DNA from: an uncultured cyanobacterium
Lineage (GTDB): Bacteria; Cyanobacteriota; Cyanobacteriia; Cyanobacteriales; Nostocaceae
Assembly: GCA_903848645.1 (NCBI GenBank)
Contig: CAINGU010000048.1
Coordinates: forward strand, 1 to 64,000
Direction of reading: 5' to 3'
DNA length: 64,000 nucleotides
Under the pieces are notes generated by a model that worked only from the letters and a program-made list of their open reading frames with translations, searched no databases and was not told the DNA's origin. The position numbers were made by a program, and so were the translations under genes. Within the stretch, counting starts at the first letter, position 1; each line of letters opens with the position of its first letter. Shown here piece by piece: positions 48,206 to 58,104 of this stretch.

Positions 48206-48356
48206 TTGTCCTTTGTTTGAACACGGATTAAACGGATTTGAGGATTACACGGATTTAAGAATTACAATGTTTTCTATTACCGTGTTGTTTGATGTTTCTC
48301 ATTTTCTCGTTCTCATACTCTGTATAGGAATAAATTTTCTAAGACTCGTTGGGTTT

Positions 48357-49688
48357 CTATTCCTGATTAATTACTGATGACCATTGGTTCATCATGGATG
48401 ATTCTTCTTGTTCTATGAATAGGTTTCCCATACCGAAGAGAAGCTCGATAGTACCGCGATAGCCTACTTTGGTAAATAGACCATTTCCTAACCGGTCATA
48501 GATGGGAATACCTAAGCGATAGAGAGGAATTGAGAGGCGTTTAGAGATGGTATTCACGTGGGAATTACCAATCAATAAATCAGAACCTTGCGCTAAGTTT
48601 TCAAAATCCTCTAAATCACCAATGGTGACATTATTGATAGGAAGTAGTTCAAGCAATGGGGAACGAGTTGTGGTGACAGCATTGTGAATTTCTGCCCCCA
48701 TTGATTGCAAAAATCCCACCATTGTCCACAACAAATCTGGTTCTAAAGCTAAAGATACTCGTTTGGAACTAAAATAAAAGTGAGTATCTAACATTGCATC
48801 TTGCAATTGACGACGTTGACGGCGATATTTTTCAGGAACAGGATTTCCACTTAATAAAGATAACTTTTGTAGAAATTGATCTACAGGTTCTAATCCTGTT
48901 AAATCTCTAAATACTTGATAGTTAGTTCCAAAGCGTTCCTCTAAAATTTTCGCCGCCCCCAACATACTTTCACCTAATGCTAAGGTAAAAGCTGAACTAC
49001 CTAAAGAACGTAATTCTTTTAAAGTTGTGCCACTAGCAGTTATAGCAGTATAACCATCTTCCAAATGTCCATCTAAGGAAGCTCCCAAGTCAGGAACAAA
49101 TATTGGTTCTAGACCAAAAGCTGTTACCATTTCTCGAATTTCTTGGACATCTCCAGGAGTGAGGGCAGCACCAGCTAAAATGGTGATTTGTTCTGGTTTA
49201 ATTCCCCCTGCTTTGGGAATTTCTTTAACAATACTTTCTACCGCAACTGCAAAACCGTCTTGTAATGCACCTTTAAAATCGGGAGTAGGAGCAAAAATGA
49301 TGGCTAAATGATTAAGTTCAGGATGACGTTCTCGAATATCTTTCAAGAACATTTCAATATCATCACCTCTAGTTTCTGTTAACCCAGTGGTACACAAACC
49401 AATAATTTCCGGTTGTACCTTTTCCACTAAGGTGAGAATAGCTTGTTCAACATTTTCCTCACCACCCAAAATAGTAGTAACTTCCGTCATTGCAGTAGTA
49501 GCAAGAGGAATTGCTTCCCGAAAATGTCGAACCAAAACCACTTTTGCAAACGCCGTACAACCCTGAGAACCATGAAACAAAGGCATAGTTCCCTTCAAAC
49601 CCAAAAAAGCCAAAGAAGCACCTAAAGCCTGACTTTGTTTGAGGGGGTTTACAGTCAGAGACTTTTCTGGAACAATTGCGATCGCCAT
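48357..49688 (-). CDS. nifN: nitrogenase cofactor scaffold subunit NifN
   Basis: The 443-residue protein is nitrogenase-like: VNPLKQSQALGASLAFLGLK, FHGSQGCTAFAKVVLVRHFR, MTEVTTILGGEENV and GLCTTGLTETRGDD. With NifE it forms the scaffold on which the FeMo cofactor is finished. The Cys in GSQGCTAF corresponds to the retained cluster ligand. It is encoded 151 bp after nifE. Confidence 0.95.
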   Translation of the reverse strand: MAIAIVPEKSLTVNPLKQSQALGASLAFLGLKGTMPLFHGSQGCTAFAKVVLVRHFREAIPLATTAMTEVTTILGGEENVEQAILTLVEKVQPEIIGLCTTGLTETRGDDIEMFLKDIRERHPELNHLAIIFAPTPDFKGALQDGFAVAVESIVKEIPKAGGIKPEQITILAGAALTPGDVQEIREMVTAFGLEPIFVPDLGASLDGHLEDGYTAITASGTTLKELRSLGSSAFTLALGESMLGAAKILEERFGTNYQVFRDLTGLEPVDQFLQKLSLLSGNPVPEKYRRQRRQLQDAMLDTHFYFSSKRVSLALEPDLLWTMVGFLQSMGAEIHNAVTTTRSPLLELLPINNVTIGDLEDFENLAQGSDLLIGNSHVNTISKRLSIPLYRLGIPIYDRLGNGLFTKVGYRGTIELLFGMGNLFIEQEESSMMNQWSSVINQE

Positions 49689-49733
49689 AAATTAATCTTT
49701 CATAAATTATAAACTTCTGAACATCTAAAAATC

Positions 49734-49787
49734 TTGTGGGATGGGCTTCTAGCCCGTCCAAGGGCAGGCAGGATGCCTACCCCACAA
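49734..49787. repeat. palindromic repeat between nifE and nifN
   Basis: Ttgtgggatgggcttctagc at the left and gatgcctaccccacaa at the right form nested imperfect hairpins. It is one more member of the genome's gatgggc...gcccatc repeats. Confidence 0.55.
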
Positions 49788-49839
49788 AAATTAACAAGAT
49801 ATTTCTTCCTTTGCGTCTTTGCGCCTTTGCGTGAGACAC

Positions 49840-51207
49840 TTATTCCCAAGGAGCAGGCTTACGAATTTGCTCCCAAACTGGGCTATATAGAGCCTCAGTC
49901 AACTCCCGCGCCATTTCCACCATGCCCACATAACCAGCATAGGGATGATGACGTTCTTGGTTAATATCTAAAAAGGGAACTCTCGCTTTGAGAGCAGTAT
50001 ATTGATTTCTGCCGCCAGCAATAAGCATATCTGCGTTAGTTTCTTCAATTAATTTTAGGAGTTCTGTAGCGTTCCCCTTCTCCAACATAATCCCATCATT
50101 ACCCAACAAATTTTTGATTTTTGCTTTATCTTCTTCTGTACTTTTGCGCGTACTTGTGGCCACAACTTCAATCCCCAAATCCTTCGCAGCGGAAATAATT
50201 GACCAACTTTTCACACCACCAGTATAGAGAACAACGCGCTTGCCTTTCAACTTGGCTCGATAGGGAGCAAGGGCAATATCTAAAGCCGCAGTTTCTTCAG
50301 CAATTAACTTTTCTGTGCGTTCCTGCAAATCAGCATCACCTAATTTAGCAGCTACAGTTCGCAGACAACGGTTAATATCTTTAATTCCGTAAAATGACTC
50401 TTCAATGTAAGGAATTTCATAACGTTCCTGCATTTTTCGCGCCATATTTAATAACGCCCGTGAGCAAATCATCACATTTAATTTCGCCCGGTGAGCATAA
50501 CGCACTTCTTCATAACGAGCATCACCAGTAATTTTTGATAAAACCCGAATTCCTAACTTCTCAAATAAAGGTAAAACCCCCCACATTTCCCCAGCAATAT
50601 TGTATTCACCTATTAAATTAATATCATAAGGTGTGGTATATTCAGGTTCAGCAGTTCCCACTACATATTCTAGTAAAGCTTCACCACCAAAGCGATTACC
50701 TAAGTTTTTACTGCCAATAAATCCGGGAGCAATGACAGGAATTACCGGAGTACCAATTTTTTCCGCTGCTACCTTACAAACTGCATCAATATCATCACCA
50801 ATTAAGGCTGTAACGCAAGTAGCATAAACAAAAATAGCCGCAGGTTGATAGCGTTCTTTGAGTTCTAAAATCGCCTTATAAAGCTTTTTCTCACCACCGA
50901 AAATTACATCATTTTCACCCACGTCGGTAGTAAAACCTGTTTTATAAAGCATTGGGCCAGAAGACAAACTACCACGACTTCCCCAGGAATTTCCAGCGCA
51001 GGCAATGGGACCATGTACCAAGTGAGCAGCATCAGTAATTGGCACTAAAGCAATCATCGCTCCATCAAAGGCACAACCACCTTGAGCCGCACCGGGTTGG
51101 GCTTGTTGGGTGCAAGATTTGTTTTTCTTTTCTCCCTGTTTCTTTTGATTATGTTCGCATCCTGATTCACTCAGCAATTCGTTAATTTTACTTTGGGTGA
51201 CTTTCAT
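49840..51207 (-). CDS. nifE: nitrogenase cofactor scaffold subunit NifE
   Basis: The 455-residue protein has conserved cluster-ligand cysteines in QGGCAFDGA (Cys45), [10 protein letters not shown] (about Cys70) and [12 protein letters not shown], and a Cys-containing N-terminus. It pairs with NifN as FeMo-co scaffold. An unusually long gap of 681 bp separates it from nifK, which suggests its own promoter or processing site. Confidence 0.95.
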   Translation of the reverse strand: MKVTQSKINELLSESGCEHNQKKQGEKKNKSCTQQAQPGAAQGGCAFDGAMIALVPITDAAHLVHGPIACAGNSWGSRGSLSSGPMLYKTGFTTDVGENDVIFGGEKKLYKAILELKERYQPAAIFVYATCVTALIGDDIDAVCKVAAEKIGTPVIPVIAPGFIGSKNLGNRFGGEALLEYVVGTAEPEYTTPYDINLIGEYNIAGEMWGVLPLFEKLGIRVLSKITGDARYEEVRYAHRAKLNVMICSRALLNMARKMQERYEIPYIEESFYGIKDINRCLRTVAAKLGDADLQERTEKLIAEETAALDIALAPYRAKLKGKRVVLYTGGVKSWSIISAAKDLGIEVVATSTRKSTEEDKAKIKNLLGNDGIMLEKGNATELLKLIEETNADMLIAGGRNQYTALKARVPFLDINQERHHPYAGYVGMVEMARELTEALYSPVWEQIRKPAPWE

Positions 51208-51888
51208 TTTTATTCTGGTGCTAGATGGAGTTTACTACCATGACAAATCTTGCTTAAAATCTATCATCAAGATGATGATTTTTACAAAAATATTTCAAAT
51301 TAATAAAAATTATTTGTGGAACTATTTACAGCATTATTTATTTCTTGCTTTCTGCCTATAGGGGAAAGATAATAGATGCTTGCTGTAATAGTGAATAAGT
51401 GAGAAATATCTCACAAATAATTTAGGATTACCACAGGATATAACAAATATAATAATTCTAATTCCCCGAAAATAACCAAGTTTTTATACTTAGTTTGGAT
51501 TGATTTTTAGATTTTCTGCAAAATCTGATTAACTTAATATTTACACAGATAAACTTTCAAAAAAGATATGTATTTATCTGTATTTTCTAGGGGTGGGGTT
51601 TTCATAACATTTGGTTTTGTCAGCAGAAATAGAAAAATTGTCTGATAGCGTAGCGTGGCGCAAGCCATATCAGGATGTCCAGGATTAAAGGATTAACAGG
51701 ATGAAAAGAGGGATTTTATCACCAATTACCAGGAACTTATTTGAAAATTCATCCGTCGGATAGATGAAAGGAACAAAGAGCATCGGCTAAGAACTGGAGA
51801 TAGGGGATGGGATTTTAGCTAAATTGCCTAAGTCCCAACCCCCTTTGTCTATTTTTCAGGATAGGGAAACCCCACCCTCCACACATTC
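51208..51888. other. nifK-nifE intergenic region
   Basis: The 681-bp gap contains no coding frame that I can support. It is AT-rich near nifE and holds a dispersed repeat at about 51638-51703 (tctgatagcgtagcgtggcg, then gccatatcaggatgtccagg) whose relative lies at 60326-60380 inside the nifD element. A nifE promoter is likely here, but I could not pin an NtcA or -10 site. Confidence 0.45.
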
Positions 51889-53424
51889 TTAACGAATTAA
51901 GTCGTAGGAAATGTCGGTCTTACCAGCAACATTGGTGCTGCGGTCAATTTCTTCAAATACTGTGTTAACAATCCAGTTCAACAGGTTGATGATACCTTTG
52001 TAACCAACTGTTGCGTAACGGTGGTAGTGGTGACGATCCATGATAGGATAACCAATTCTGACCAAAGGTACACCACAATCGCGCCACAGGTACTTACCGT
52101 AAGAGTTACCAATCAATAGGTCTACGGGTTCGGTGAACAACAAGGAGCGTAAGTGCCACAAGTCTTTACCACCCCAGATTTTAGCGGACTTACCGAAGGC
52201 GCTAGAATCTAACAATGCTTGCAATTCTTTCTCGAATACGTCATTGGTGTTGTGAACCAAGATGTGTACTGGTTCAGCACCCATTTCCAACATGAAACCA
52301 ACTACGCTGTAAACTAAGTCAGGATCACCGTAGATAGCGAAACGCTTACCATGTAACCAAGCATGGGAGTCGGTCATTGCGTCAACTGCACGACCACGTT
52401 CGATTTCTAACTCTTCAGGGATAGCCTTACCAGTTAATTCGCTGAGTTTCATTAAGAACTCGTCAGTTCCCTTGATACCCCAAGGACGAGCAACACAAAC
52501 GTCTTGCTTCCATTCCTTAGCGATGTATTCACGGGTTTTGGTGGTGGAGTAAGCTTGGAGAGCAACAGTAGCCTTAGCGTTGATGGAATCTGCTGCGTCT
52601 TCTAGCTTTGTACCACCTGGGTACATATTGTACTCACCATCACAAGGGGAGTCAACATAATCACTGTTGTCAGATAAAACAGTGTAGTCAATACCCATTA
52701 AGGAAGCAATCCGCTTGATTTCGCGGTTGTTTTCTACGTAGGTATCAAAACCAGGAATGAAGTTGATTTTACCGTTGCTCTTAGCTTTTTTCTTACCTTC
52801 TGTCAAGGTAGAAAGAATTCCCTTCATCATGTTGTCGTAACCGGTGATGTGAGAACCAACGAAGCTAGGTGTGTGAGCAAAAGGGACGGGGAAATCTACA
52901 GGAACTGAACCAGCTTCTTTAGCATTACCGATAAATGACTGTAAGTCATCACCGATAACTTCTGCCATACAGGTGGTGCAGACAGCGATCATCTTAGGAT
53001 TGTATAGTTTGTAGGAGTTAGCCAAACCATCAATCATGTTTTGCAAACCACCGAACACAGCAGCATCTTCTGTCATGGAAGAAGAAACGCCGGAGAATGG
53101 TTCTTTGTAGTGACGGGTTAAGTGGGTACGGAAGTAAGCAACGCAACCTTGAGAACCTTGAACGAAGGGAAGTGTACCTTCAAAACCTACAGCCGCAAAC
53201 ATAGCGCCTAAAGGTTGACAACCCTTAGCTGGGTTAACGGTTAAAGCTGTCCGTTCAAAGTTCTTTTCCCGGTATTCCCAGCTTTTTGTCCATTCGGAAA
53301 CTCGTTGTACTTCTTCAGGGGTGTGGCCGTTTTCAAACTGTTTCTTGTTTTCAAACAGTTGTTGGTATTCTGGCTGGTGGAATAGCTCAACGTGGTCCTG
53401 AATATTATTGGGATCTTGAGGCAT
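51889..53424 (-). CDS. nifK: nitrogenase MoFe protein beta subunit NifK
   Basis: From ATG 53424 ([24 protein letters not shown] ribosome site 8 bp before) the protein has 511 residues. P-cluster ligands are visible at Cys69 ([10 protein letters not shown]), Cys94 (GSQGCVAYF) and Cys152 ([13 protein letters not shown]). It forms the alpha2-beta2 MoFe protein with NifD. The frame stays open upstream to 53490, but the inner start fits family length and the ribosome site. It follows the 3' end of nifD by 187 bp. Confidence 0.97.
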   Translation of the reverse strand: MPQDPNNIQDHVELFHQPEYQQLFENKKQFENGHTPEEVQRVSEWTKSWEYREKNFERTALTVNPAKGCQPLGAMFAAVGFEGTLPFVQGSQGCVAYFRTHLTRHYKEPFSGVSSSMTEDAAVFGGLQNMIDGLANSYKLYNPKMIAVCTTCMAEVIGDDLQSFIGNAKEAGSVPVDFPVPFAHTPSFVGSHITGYDNMMKGILSTLTEGKKKAKSNGKINFIPGFDTYVENNREIKRIASLMGIDYTVLSDNSDYVDSPCDGEYNMYPGGTKLEDAADSINAKATVALQAYSTTKTREYIAKEWKQDVCVARPWGIKGTDEFLMKLSELTGKAIPEELEIERGRAVDAMTDSHAWLHGKRFAIYGDPDLVYSVVGFMLEMGAEPVHILVHNTNDVFEKELQALLDSSAFGKSAKIWGGKDLWHLRSLLFTEPVDLLIGNSYGKYLWRDCGVPLVRIGYPIMDRHHYHRYATVGYKGIINLLNWIVNTVFEEIDRSTNVAGKTDISYDLIR

Positions 53425-53555
53425 TTCTATATCTCCAAGCTTGCTGTGTATGATGTTTGCGTTCGGTGGAGAGTGGGGAATGTGCCTCAAAATTCAGAAT
53501 GCAAAATCCAGAACTTTGAATTTTCAATTTTGAATTTTGACTTCCCTACTCCCCC

Positions 53556-53572
53556 CTGGGGCTAAACCCCAG
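53556..53572. repeat. hairpin in the nifD-nifK gap
   Basis: Ctgggg ctaaa ccccag forms a perfect 6-bp stem with a 5-base loop. On the transcript it lies 40 bases after the nifD stop and may stabilise message ends or modulate NifD/NifK ratio. Confidence 0.5.
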
Positions 53573-53611
53573 ACTTTTCATATCCGGCCAGGGTTGCCCC
53601 TAATCTGTTTC

Positions 53612-53758
53612 TTAGACTGCTGCTGTAGCTCTTAATGCTTTCTTTGCAGACTTGTTCCAGGGAGCGCCGATTAATCCCCAGGTTGGGCTGTTGAGCGCTA
53701 AATCCATGTCACGAGCGAAGATTGCGAATCCGTCGTAACCGTGGTAAGGACCGGAGTA
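53612..53758 (-). CDS. nifD: nifD 3' fragment (MoFe alpha subunit C-terminus)
   Basis: The last 48 codons of nifD are present: [20 protein letters not shown] and the tail to the stop at 53612-53614. Upstream of the Tyr-Ser codons the frame reads unrelated residues (QQYK) and soon a stop, so the gene is cut here. In intact NifD the preceding residues are normally HSWD. The break point equals the known insertion site of the nifD excision element. The rest of nifD is not in the window. Confidence 0.95.
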   Translation of the reverse strand, partial: YSGPYHGYDGFAIFARDMDLALNSPTWGLIGAPWNKSAKKALRATAAV

Positions 53759-53762
53759 TTTA
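53752..53762. other. nifD element recombination site, nifK-side copy
   Basis: On the minus strand the 11 bases read TAAATACTCCG. The direct repeat described for the Anabaena nifD element is GGATTACTCCG. The core TACTCCG (and the next G) is kept, and 8 of 11 positions match. This marks the nifK-proximal junction between nifD and the element. Confidence 0.8.
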
Positions 53763-53791
53763 TATTGCTGGTTTAATAGCTTTTAACTTCG

Positions 53792-53836
53792 CTATGTTTG
53801 CAGTGAGCAATGTCAGGGATGAACTATGTTTGCAGT
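53792..53836. repeat. 13-bp direct repeat between the recombination site and xisA
   Basis: Ctatgtttgcagt occurs at 53792-53804 and again at 53824-53836, 32 bp apart (about three helix turns), in the 155 bp between the nifD junction and xisA. It could be a binding site pair for a recombinase accessory factor or xisA regulator; that is inference. Confidence 0.55.
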
Positions 53837-53913
53837 TAACTCATTTATTTTTAGTCTAAATATAGTCTCAAAGATTAAGAATAAGTCTCACGCAAAGGCG
53901 CAAAGGAAGGATT

Positions 53914-55215
53914 ATGAAAGAAGAGCTATTATGGGAATTGGAGCGGGTAAATCTGCGTTTGAAGTCTGCAAAGGCTAGGGTGACTATTCGAGAATCCAAT
54001 GGATGTCTGCAATTACGGGCAACTTTACCTATTAAGCCGGGAGATGAGGATTTCAGGGGAACGGGGAAAAAACAATACAATCTCAGTTTGAATATTCCTG
54101 CCAATTTACCAGGTTTGAAAACTGCCCAGGAGGAGGCTTATGAGTTGGGTAAGTTAATTGCTAGAAAGAGTTTTGTTTGGAATGATAAATATTTAGGAAA
54201 TGAAGGAATTAAAAAGGAGTTAATAACTATTGGTGAGTTATTAGCAAGGTTTGAAGAAGAATATTTTAAAACCCACAAACGCACGACTAAAAGTGAACAT
54301 ACTTTTTTCTATTATTTTTCTCGAATTAAGCGTTATACAAATGCTGATGATTTAGCAATTGGGGAAGTTTTGATTAATGCGATTGATAAAATAGATAAGG
54401 AATGGGCTAAATATAATGCTGTGAGGGCTATTTCTGTTTTTTGTCAACTTTTTAAAGTTGAGATTAATTTAACTAATTATTCTAAAGTTCCTGAAAGTAA
54501 TTCTCGCAATGTTCCTACAGATAAGGACATAGTTACGGGATTTTACAAGTTTGATGAATATTTGCATAATCGAGGTAAGCAAGTTAATCAAGATGTCAAA
54601 GATAGTTGGCAACTTTGGCGTTGGACTTATGGAATGTTGGCGGTTTTTGGTTTACGTCCCCGTGAACTTTTTGTTAATCCTCATATTGATTGGTGGTTAA
54701 GTGATGAAAATACAGATTTAACGTGGAAGGTTGATAAAGATTGTAAAACTGGTGAACGGGAAGCTTTACCTTTATATAAGGAATGGATTGATGAATTTGA
54801 TTTAAGAAATCCTAAGTATTTGGAAATGTTGGCTATAGCAATTAGTAAAAAAGACCAAAATAATCATGCAGAAATCACGGCTTTAATTCAAAGGGTGAGT
54901 TGGTGGTTTAGAAAAATTGGTTTAGATTTTAAACCCTATGATTTACGTCATGGTTGGGCAATTCGAGCGCATATTTTGGGAGTTCCTATTAAGGCTGCGG
55001 CGGATAATTTGGGTCATAGTGTGCAGATTCACACGAAAACTTATCAACGTTGGTTTTCTTTGGATATGCGGAAGTTGGCAATTAATCAGGCTTTGAGTAA
55101 ACGGAATGAGGTGGAGTTGATTAAGGATGAAAATACAGGGTTGAAAATGGAGAATGAAAGGTTGAAGATTGAGGTGGAGAAGTTAAGGATGGAAATGGTT
55201 TATAAACGGAGTTAA
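53914..55215 (+). CDS. xisA: XisA-type site-specific recombinase
   Basis: The 433-residue tyrosine recombinase has the catalytic set Arg248/Arg250 (GLRPRELF), Tyr342-x-x-Arg345 (YDLRHGW), His368 (NLGHS) and nucleophile Tyr377 (KTYQRW). A Tyr replaces the usual His in the H-x-x-R box, a known trait of XisA and XisC. A charged C-terminal coiled coil (about 395-430) follows. The ribosome site AAGGAAGG precedes ATG 53914. It should excise the nifD element in differentiating heterocysts. It is transcribed away from the nifK-side junction. Confidence 0.93.
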   Translation: MKEELLWELERVNLRLKSAKARVTIRESNGCLQLRATLPIKPGDEDFRGTGKKQYNLSLNIPANLPGLKTAQEEAYELGKLIARKSFVWNDKYLGNEGIKKELITIGELLARFEEEYFKTHKRTTKSEHTFFYYFSRIKRYTNADDLAIGEVLINAIDKIDKEWAKYNAVRAISVFCQLFKVEINLTNYSKVPESNSRNVPTDKDIVTGFYKFDEYLHNRGKQVNQDVKDSWQLWRWTYGMLAVFGLRPRELFVNPHIDWWLSDENTDLTWKVDKDCKTGEREALPLYKEWIDEFDLRNPKYLEMLAIAISKKDQNNHAEITALIQRVSWWFRKIGLDFKPYDLRHGWAIRAHILGVPIKAAADNLGHSVQIHTKTYQRWFSLDMRKLAINQALSKRNEVELIKDENTGLKMENERLKIEVEKLRMEMVYKRS

Positions 55216-55328
55216 GTTTGGTTAATCAAGAATCTCATTTTTGTGTGATGTGGTACAATCAATCGGTGAGCAATTATCAAAATATTTATGCAAGCTGCTG
55301 ACAACAGAAGAAACCAGGAGGTCAGTTT

Positions 55329-55604
55329 ATGGAAAGTATGAAGATTAAGACGCACGTTGGTAATGATAAAATTCTCAAAATTGAACTTCCTGATGAATTT
55401 GCCAATGAAGAAATAGAAATAGTAATTGTATTTCAACGTATTGCAGAAAAATCATTACAATCTGCAAGTAAAACACCAGAAGAATTAGGATATTCTCGTA
55501 GATTTTTGGAAGAAGTAATAGGTAGTTGGGAAGGTGAGCCGCTTGAACGTCCAGAACAGCTTCATTTTGAAGAACGGGAGGAAATTCAATGGCCTATCTC
55601 TTAG
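55329..55604 (+). CDS. antitoxin-like small protein
   Basis: The 91-residue acidic protein has a short beta-rich N-terminus (KILKIELPDEFANEEIEIVI) and a charged tail (GEPLERPEQLHFEEREEIQ), typical of antitoxins that pair with VapC PIN toxins in cyanobacteria. An overlapping gene downstream begins like VapC but is cut short. AAACCAGGAGG precedes the start. Confidence 0.65.
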   Translation: MESMKIKTHVGNDKILKIELPDEFANEEIEIVIVFQRIAEKSLQSASKTPEELGYSRRFLEEVIGSWEGEPLERPEQLHFEEREEIQWPIS

Positions 55605-55699
55605 ATACAAATGCTTGTATTCAAATTCTCAATTCAAAAAATTCCATAGTAGAACTTCAGCAACTTAATCAGATAATTCAAAGACACCTTATGATATAA
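55589..55699 (+). pseudogene. truncated VapC PIN-domain toxin
   Basis: From ATG 55589 the frame reads MAYLLDTNACIQILNSKNS, the exact start of VapC PIN toxins with the first catalytic Asp. It diverges after about 24 residues and stops at 55699. The remaining catalytic acids are missing, so the toxin is dead. It overlaps the antitoxin gene by 16 bp. Confidence 0.75.
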
Positions 55700-55768
55700 T
55701 TGGTGATTAAACAGGTTAAAGAAAATCATTTATTCCAGTAATAACATCAAAAAGTCGGAGATTAGTAT

Positions 55769-56593
55769 ATGGAAAGCGGATACATATACGCGCTTAAGAA
55801 TAAATCCTTTTGTGAGTATTTAATCAAGATTGGTAGAACAACTCGAAAACCTGAGATTCGATCAAAAGAATTTTATTCTGGTAGTTCGGGAGTTCCTGAA
55901 CCTTTTGATATTGCTTTTGCTTGTCAAGTTTGTGATTGCGTGATAGCTGAGAAAACAATACACCAAAAATTGAAAACTTACAGAAACAATAACAACAGAG
56001 AGTTCTTTACTATTTCTATTGAAGTTGCCAAGAAAATTATTATTGATGTTTGTGAGGAAATTAATAAATCGTCTGGATATTCTCAGGAAAACATAATAAT
56101 TATTGATTACCAAAAAAATGATAATAATGATGAAGGTGTATCTTCAGAATATCAACATCAACTAATTTCCAAATCGTCTCAAGTTGTTAAATTTAGTTTA
56201 AATCAACTAAGTTTATCTCCAGCTTATACAAGTTCTTTGAGTGTAGAACAAAAACAAAGAATAGAAATTGTTGCAGAAATATTTAAAGATTTTATTCCTA
56301 GAAATATAGATGACTGGATTCTTGATTTTACTCGTGATTCTGACCCAGAAATAGAAATTTTAATATGGGAAAATATTGCTAAAGCTTTCCTAAAAGTTAG
56401 TGAAGTTAGATATCTGAGTGAAGAACAGAAAAAAGAAGCTCTAAAATTATTATTCAGTAGGTCTATGATTTCCGCAAGTAAAGTCTTGGAAGAGACTAAA
56501 CTAAAAACGTTCTCTAAAAAAGTTGCCAAGGAAATATTGCGTGGATATGAGATAAATCCCATACCAATTGCAGTGTACAAACCCAATTCTTAA
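55769..56593 (+). CDS. T5orf172 (GIY-YIG-like) domain protein
   Basis: The 274-residue protein begins with a T5orf172 domain: SGYIYALKNKSFCEYLIKIG, RTTRKPEIRSKEFYSGSSGV and the KTIHQKL and REFFTIS segments. This group belongs to the GIY-YIG nuclease superfamily and is frequent in phages and mobile DNA. The C-terminal half (about 140-270) is helical and unrecognised. It lies 20 bp before the AAA ATPase gene, so the two probably form an operon. Confidence 0.75.
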   Translation: MESGYIYALKNKSFCEYLIKIGRTTRKPEIRSKEFYSGSSGVPEPFDIAFACQVCDCVIAEKTIHQKLKTYRNNNNREFFTISIEVAKKIIIDVCEEINKSSGYSQENIIIIDYQKNDNNDEGVSSEYQHQLISKSSQVVKFSLNQLSLSPAYTSSLSVEQKQRIEIVAEIFKDFIPRNIDDWILDFTRDSDPEIEILIWENIAKAFLKVSEVRYLSEEQKKEALKLLFSRSMISASKVLEETKLKTFSKKVAKEILRGYEINPIPIAVYKPNS

Positions 56594-56613
56594 TTATTGT
56601 GATCTATAAAAAT

Positions 56614-57741
56614 ATGCTAGAAAAACTAATACTTCATAATTTCAAAAGCCATAAATCTACAGAACTTAATTTCGATAATTCCCGATTACATGGAATTGTA
56701 GGAAAAAACAGTGCTGGTAAAACATCTGTTTTACAGGCTTTACATAGTCTATCCATGCTTACTTATTCATCATCTACACAAATATTTAAAAATGAAAATT
56801 TACCTCAATTTATTACAACAATGGGTGAAAAAAAGATGTCTATAACGGCGAGTGGTTATTGGCAAGATAATATTAGGAAAAAGTGGAAATTTTTCTACAG
56901 TATTGAAGAGGAGAAAACTTATAATTACAATTATACCATAATATTAAGTATAGATGGACATCAATATAATTGGGATCAAGATCCACGTTTTAGAGATATA
57001 TCCAAGATTCCTCAATCTTTAAAAAATACTATCTATTTAAAATTAATTGCCAGCAACCTTGCCAAAGCAGCTTACAGTGAAGAAATTACACCGAGAGTTG
57101 AGTTTGATGGTTCATTATTAGCACCAACCTTAGATTTTTTGCGTGATGAAGCTCCAGATAAATTTCAACTAATAGAAGAAAAGCTGAGTCGAATTGTCCC
57201 AAATGTCCGTAAAGTTGGCATCAAGCGAGCAAAAGTTCCAGTCATTCGCAAACGTTTAATCGAAGTAGATGGTAAATCTATTTCCTATGAAGAAACTCAA
57301 GAAATGACAGGACAAGAAGTTATATTAGACATGAATACAGGTGAACGTATTCCAGCCCATGCAATTAGCGAAGGAACAATGTTAACTTTAGGATTATTAA
57401 CTGTATTAATGAATCCTAATCAACCTAATTTAGTTTTATTAGATGATGTGGAACAGGGACTTCATCCTCAAGCACAACGTGAGTTAATGACTGTTTTTAA
57501 AGAAATCATTGCCGAAAATCCCAACCTGCAAATTATTTTCTCTACTCATTCCCCTTATATTATTGATGCACTTGCTCCTTCTCAAGTTCACATCTTAAAT
57601 AACAGTAAATCAGGTTTCACAATTGCTAAACGTTTGGATGAACATCCTGATGTAGAATGGGCAAAGGAAACTTTAACAACTGGTGAATTTTGGGATGCTG
57701 AAGGTGAAGATTGGGTGCTAGAAGGAGAAGTTAGTGATTGA
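56614..57741 (+). CDS. OLD-like AAA ATPase
   Basis: The 375-residue protein (ATG 56614) has Walker A GKNSAGKTS (about residues 30-38), a long insert, the signature-like AISEGTMLTLGLLTVL, Walker B LVLLDDVEQGLHP and the sensor segment IIFSTHSPYIIDAL. It is an SMC/OLD-type ATPase without a visible TOPRIM domain. Such stand-alone ATPases often occur in defence modules with a nuclease partner, here possibly the T5orf172 protein. The role is inferred. Confidence 0.8.
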   Translation: MLEKLILHNFKSHKSTELNFDNSRLHGIVGKNSAGKTSVLQALHSLSMLTYSSSTQIFKNENLPQFITTMGEKKMSITASGYWQDNIRKKWKFFYSIEEEKTYNYNYTIILSIDGHQYNWDQDPRFRDISKIPQSLKNTIYLKLIASNLAKAAYSEEITPRVEFDGSLLAPTLDFLRDEAPDKFQLIEEKLSRIVPNVRKVGIKRAKVPVIRKRLIEVDGKSISYEETQEMTGQEVILDMNTGERIPAHAISEGTMLTLGLLTVLMNPNQPNLVLLDDVEQGLHPQAQRELMTVFKEIIAENPNLQIIFSTHSPYIIDALAPSQVHILNNSKSGFTIAKRLDEHPDVEWAKETLTTGEFWDAEGEDWVLEGEVSD

Positions 57742-58043
57742 GTTTATTTAATGCCCGCAAATTTATCCAAAATCCTAAATTAATTATTGAAGTTCTTTCT
57801 CCTGGTACAAGCGGTAGAGATAGAGGAGAAAAATTCAGATATTATTTAACAATACCCAGTTTACAAGAATACATCTTAATTGATTCTGAAAAAATCTCCG
57901 TTGAAAGCTATTGTCGAAAAGAAGGAAGAATGTGGCTTTATTATCCCTACAATACTGGAGACATCATCACCCTATCAAGCATTGAATTTGAATTTCCGAT
58001 AGAAATGCTTTATGATGGTGTGGGATTGGAAACAGAAACATAA
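57738..58043 (+). pseudogene. truncated Uma2-family fragment
   Basis: The frame gives the C-terminal half of a Uma2 protein (KLIIEVLSPGTSGRDRGEKF, LQEYILIDSEKISVE) without the N-terminal half. It starts at a TTG overlapping the ATPase stop. It could be translated by coupling, but the missing N-terminal segment suggests a remnant. Confidence 0.6.
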
Positions 58044-58104
58044 AATCACATTTCCCAAATAAATCTGATTAATGTCTGCTAAAATTTAATACCTTATTAA
58101 AATT

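Noticed and set aside
55740-55770. CGGAGATTAG considered as an element end
   Set aside because: It shares only the first five to six bases with the core and has no adjoining nifD sequence.
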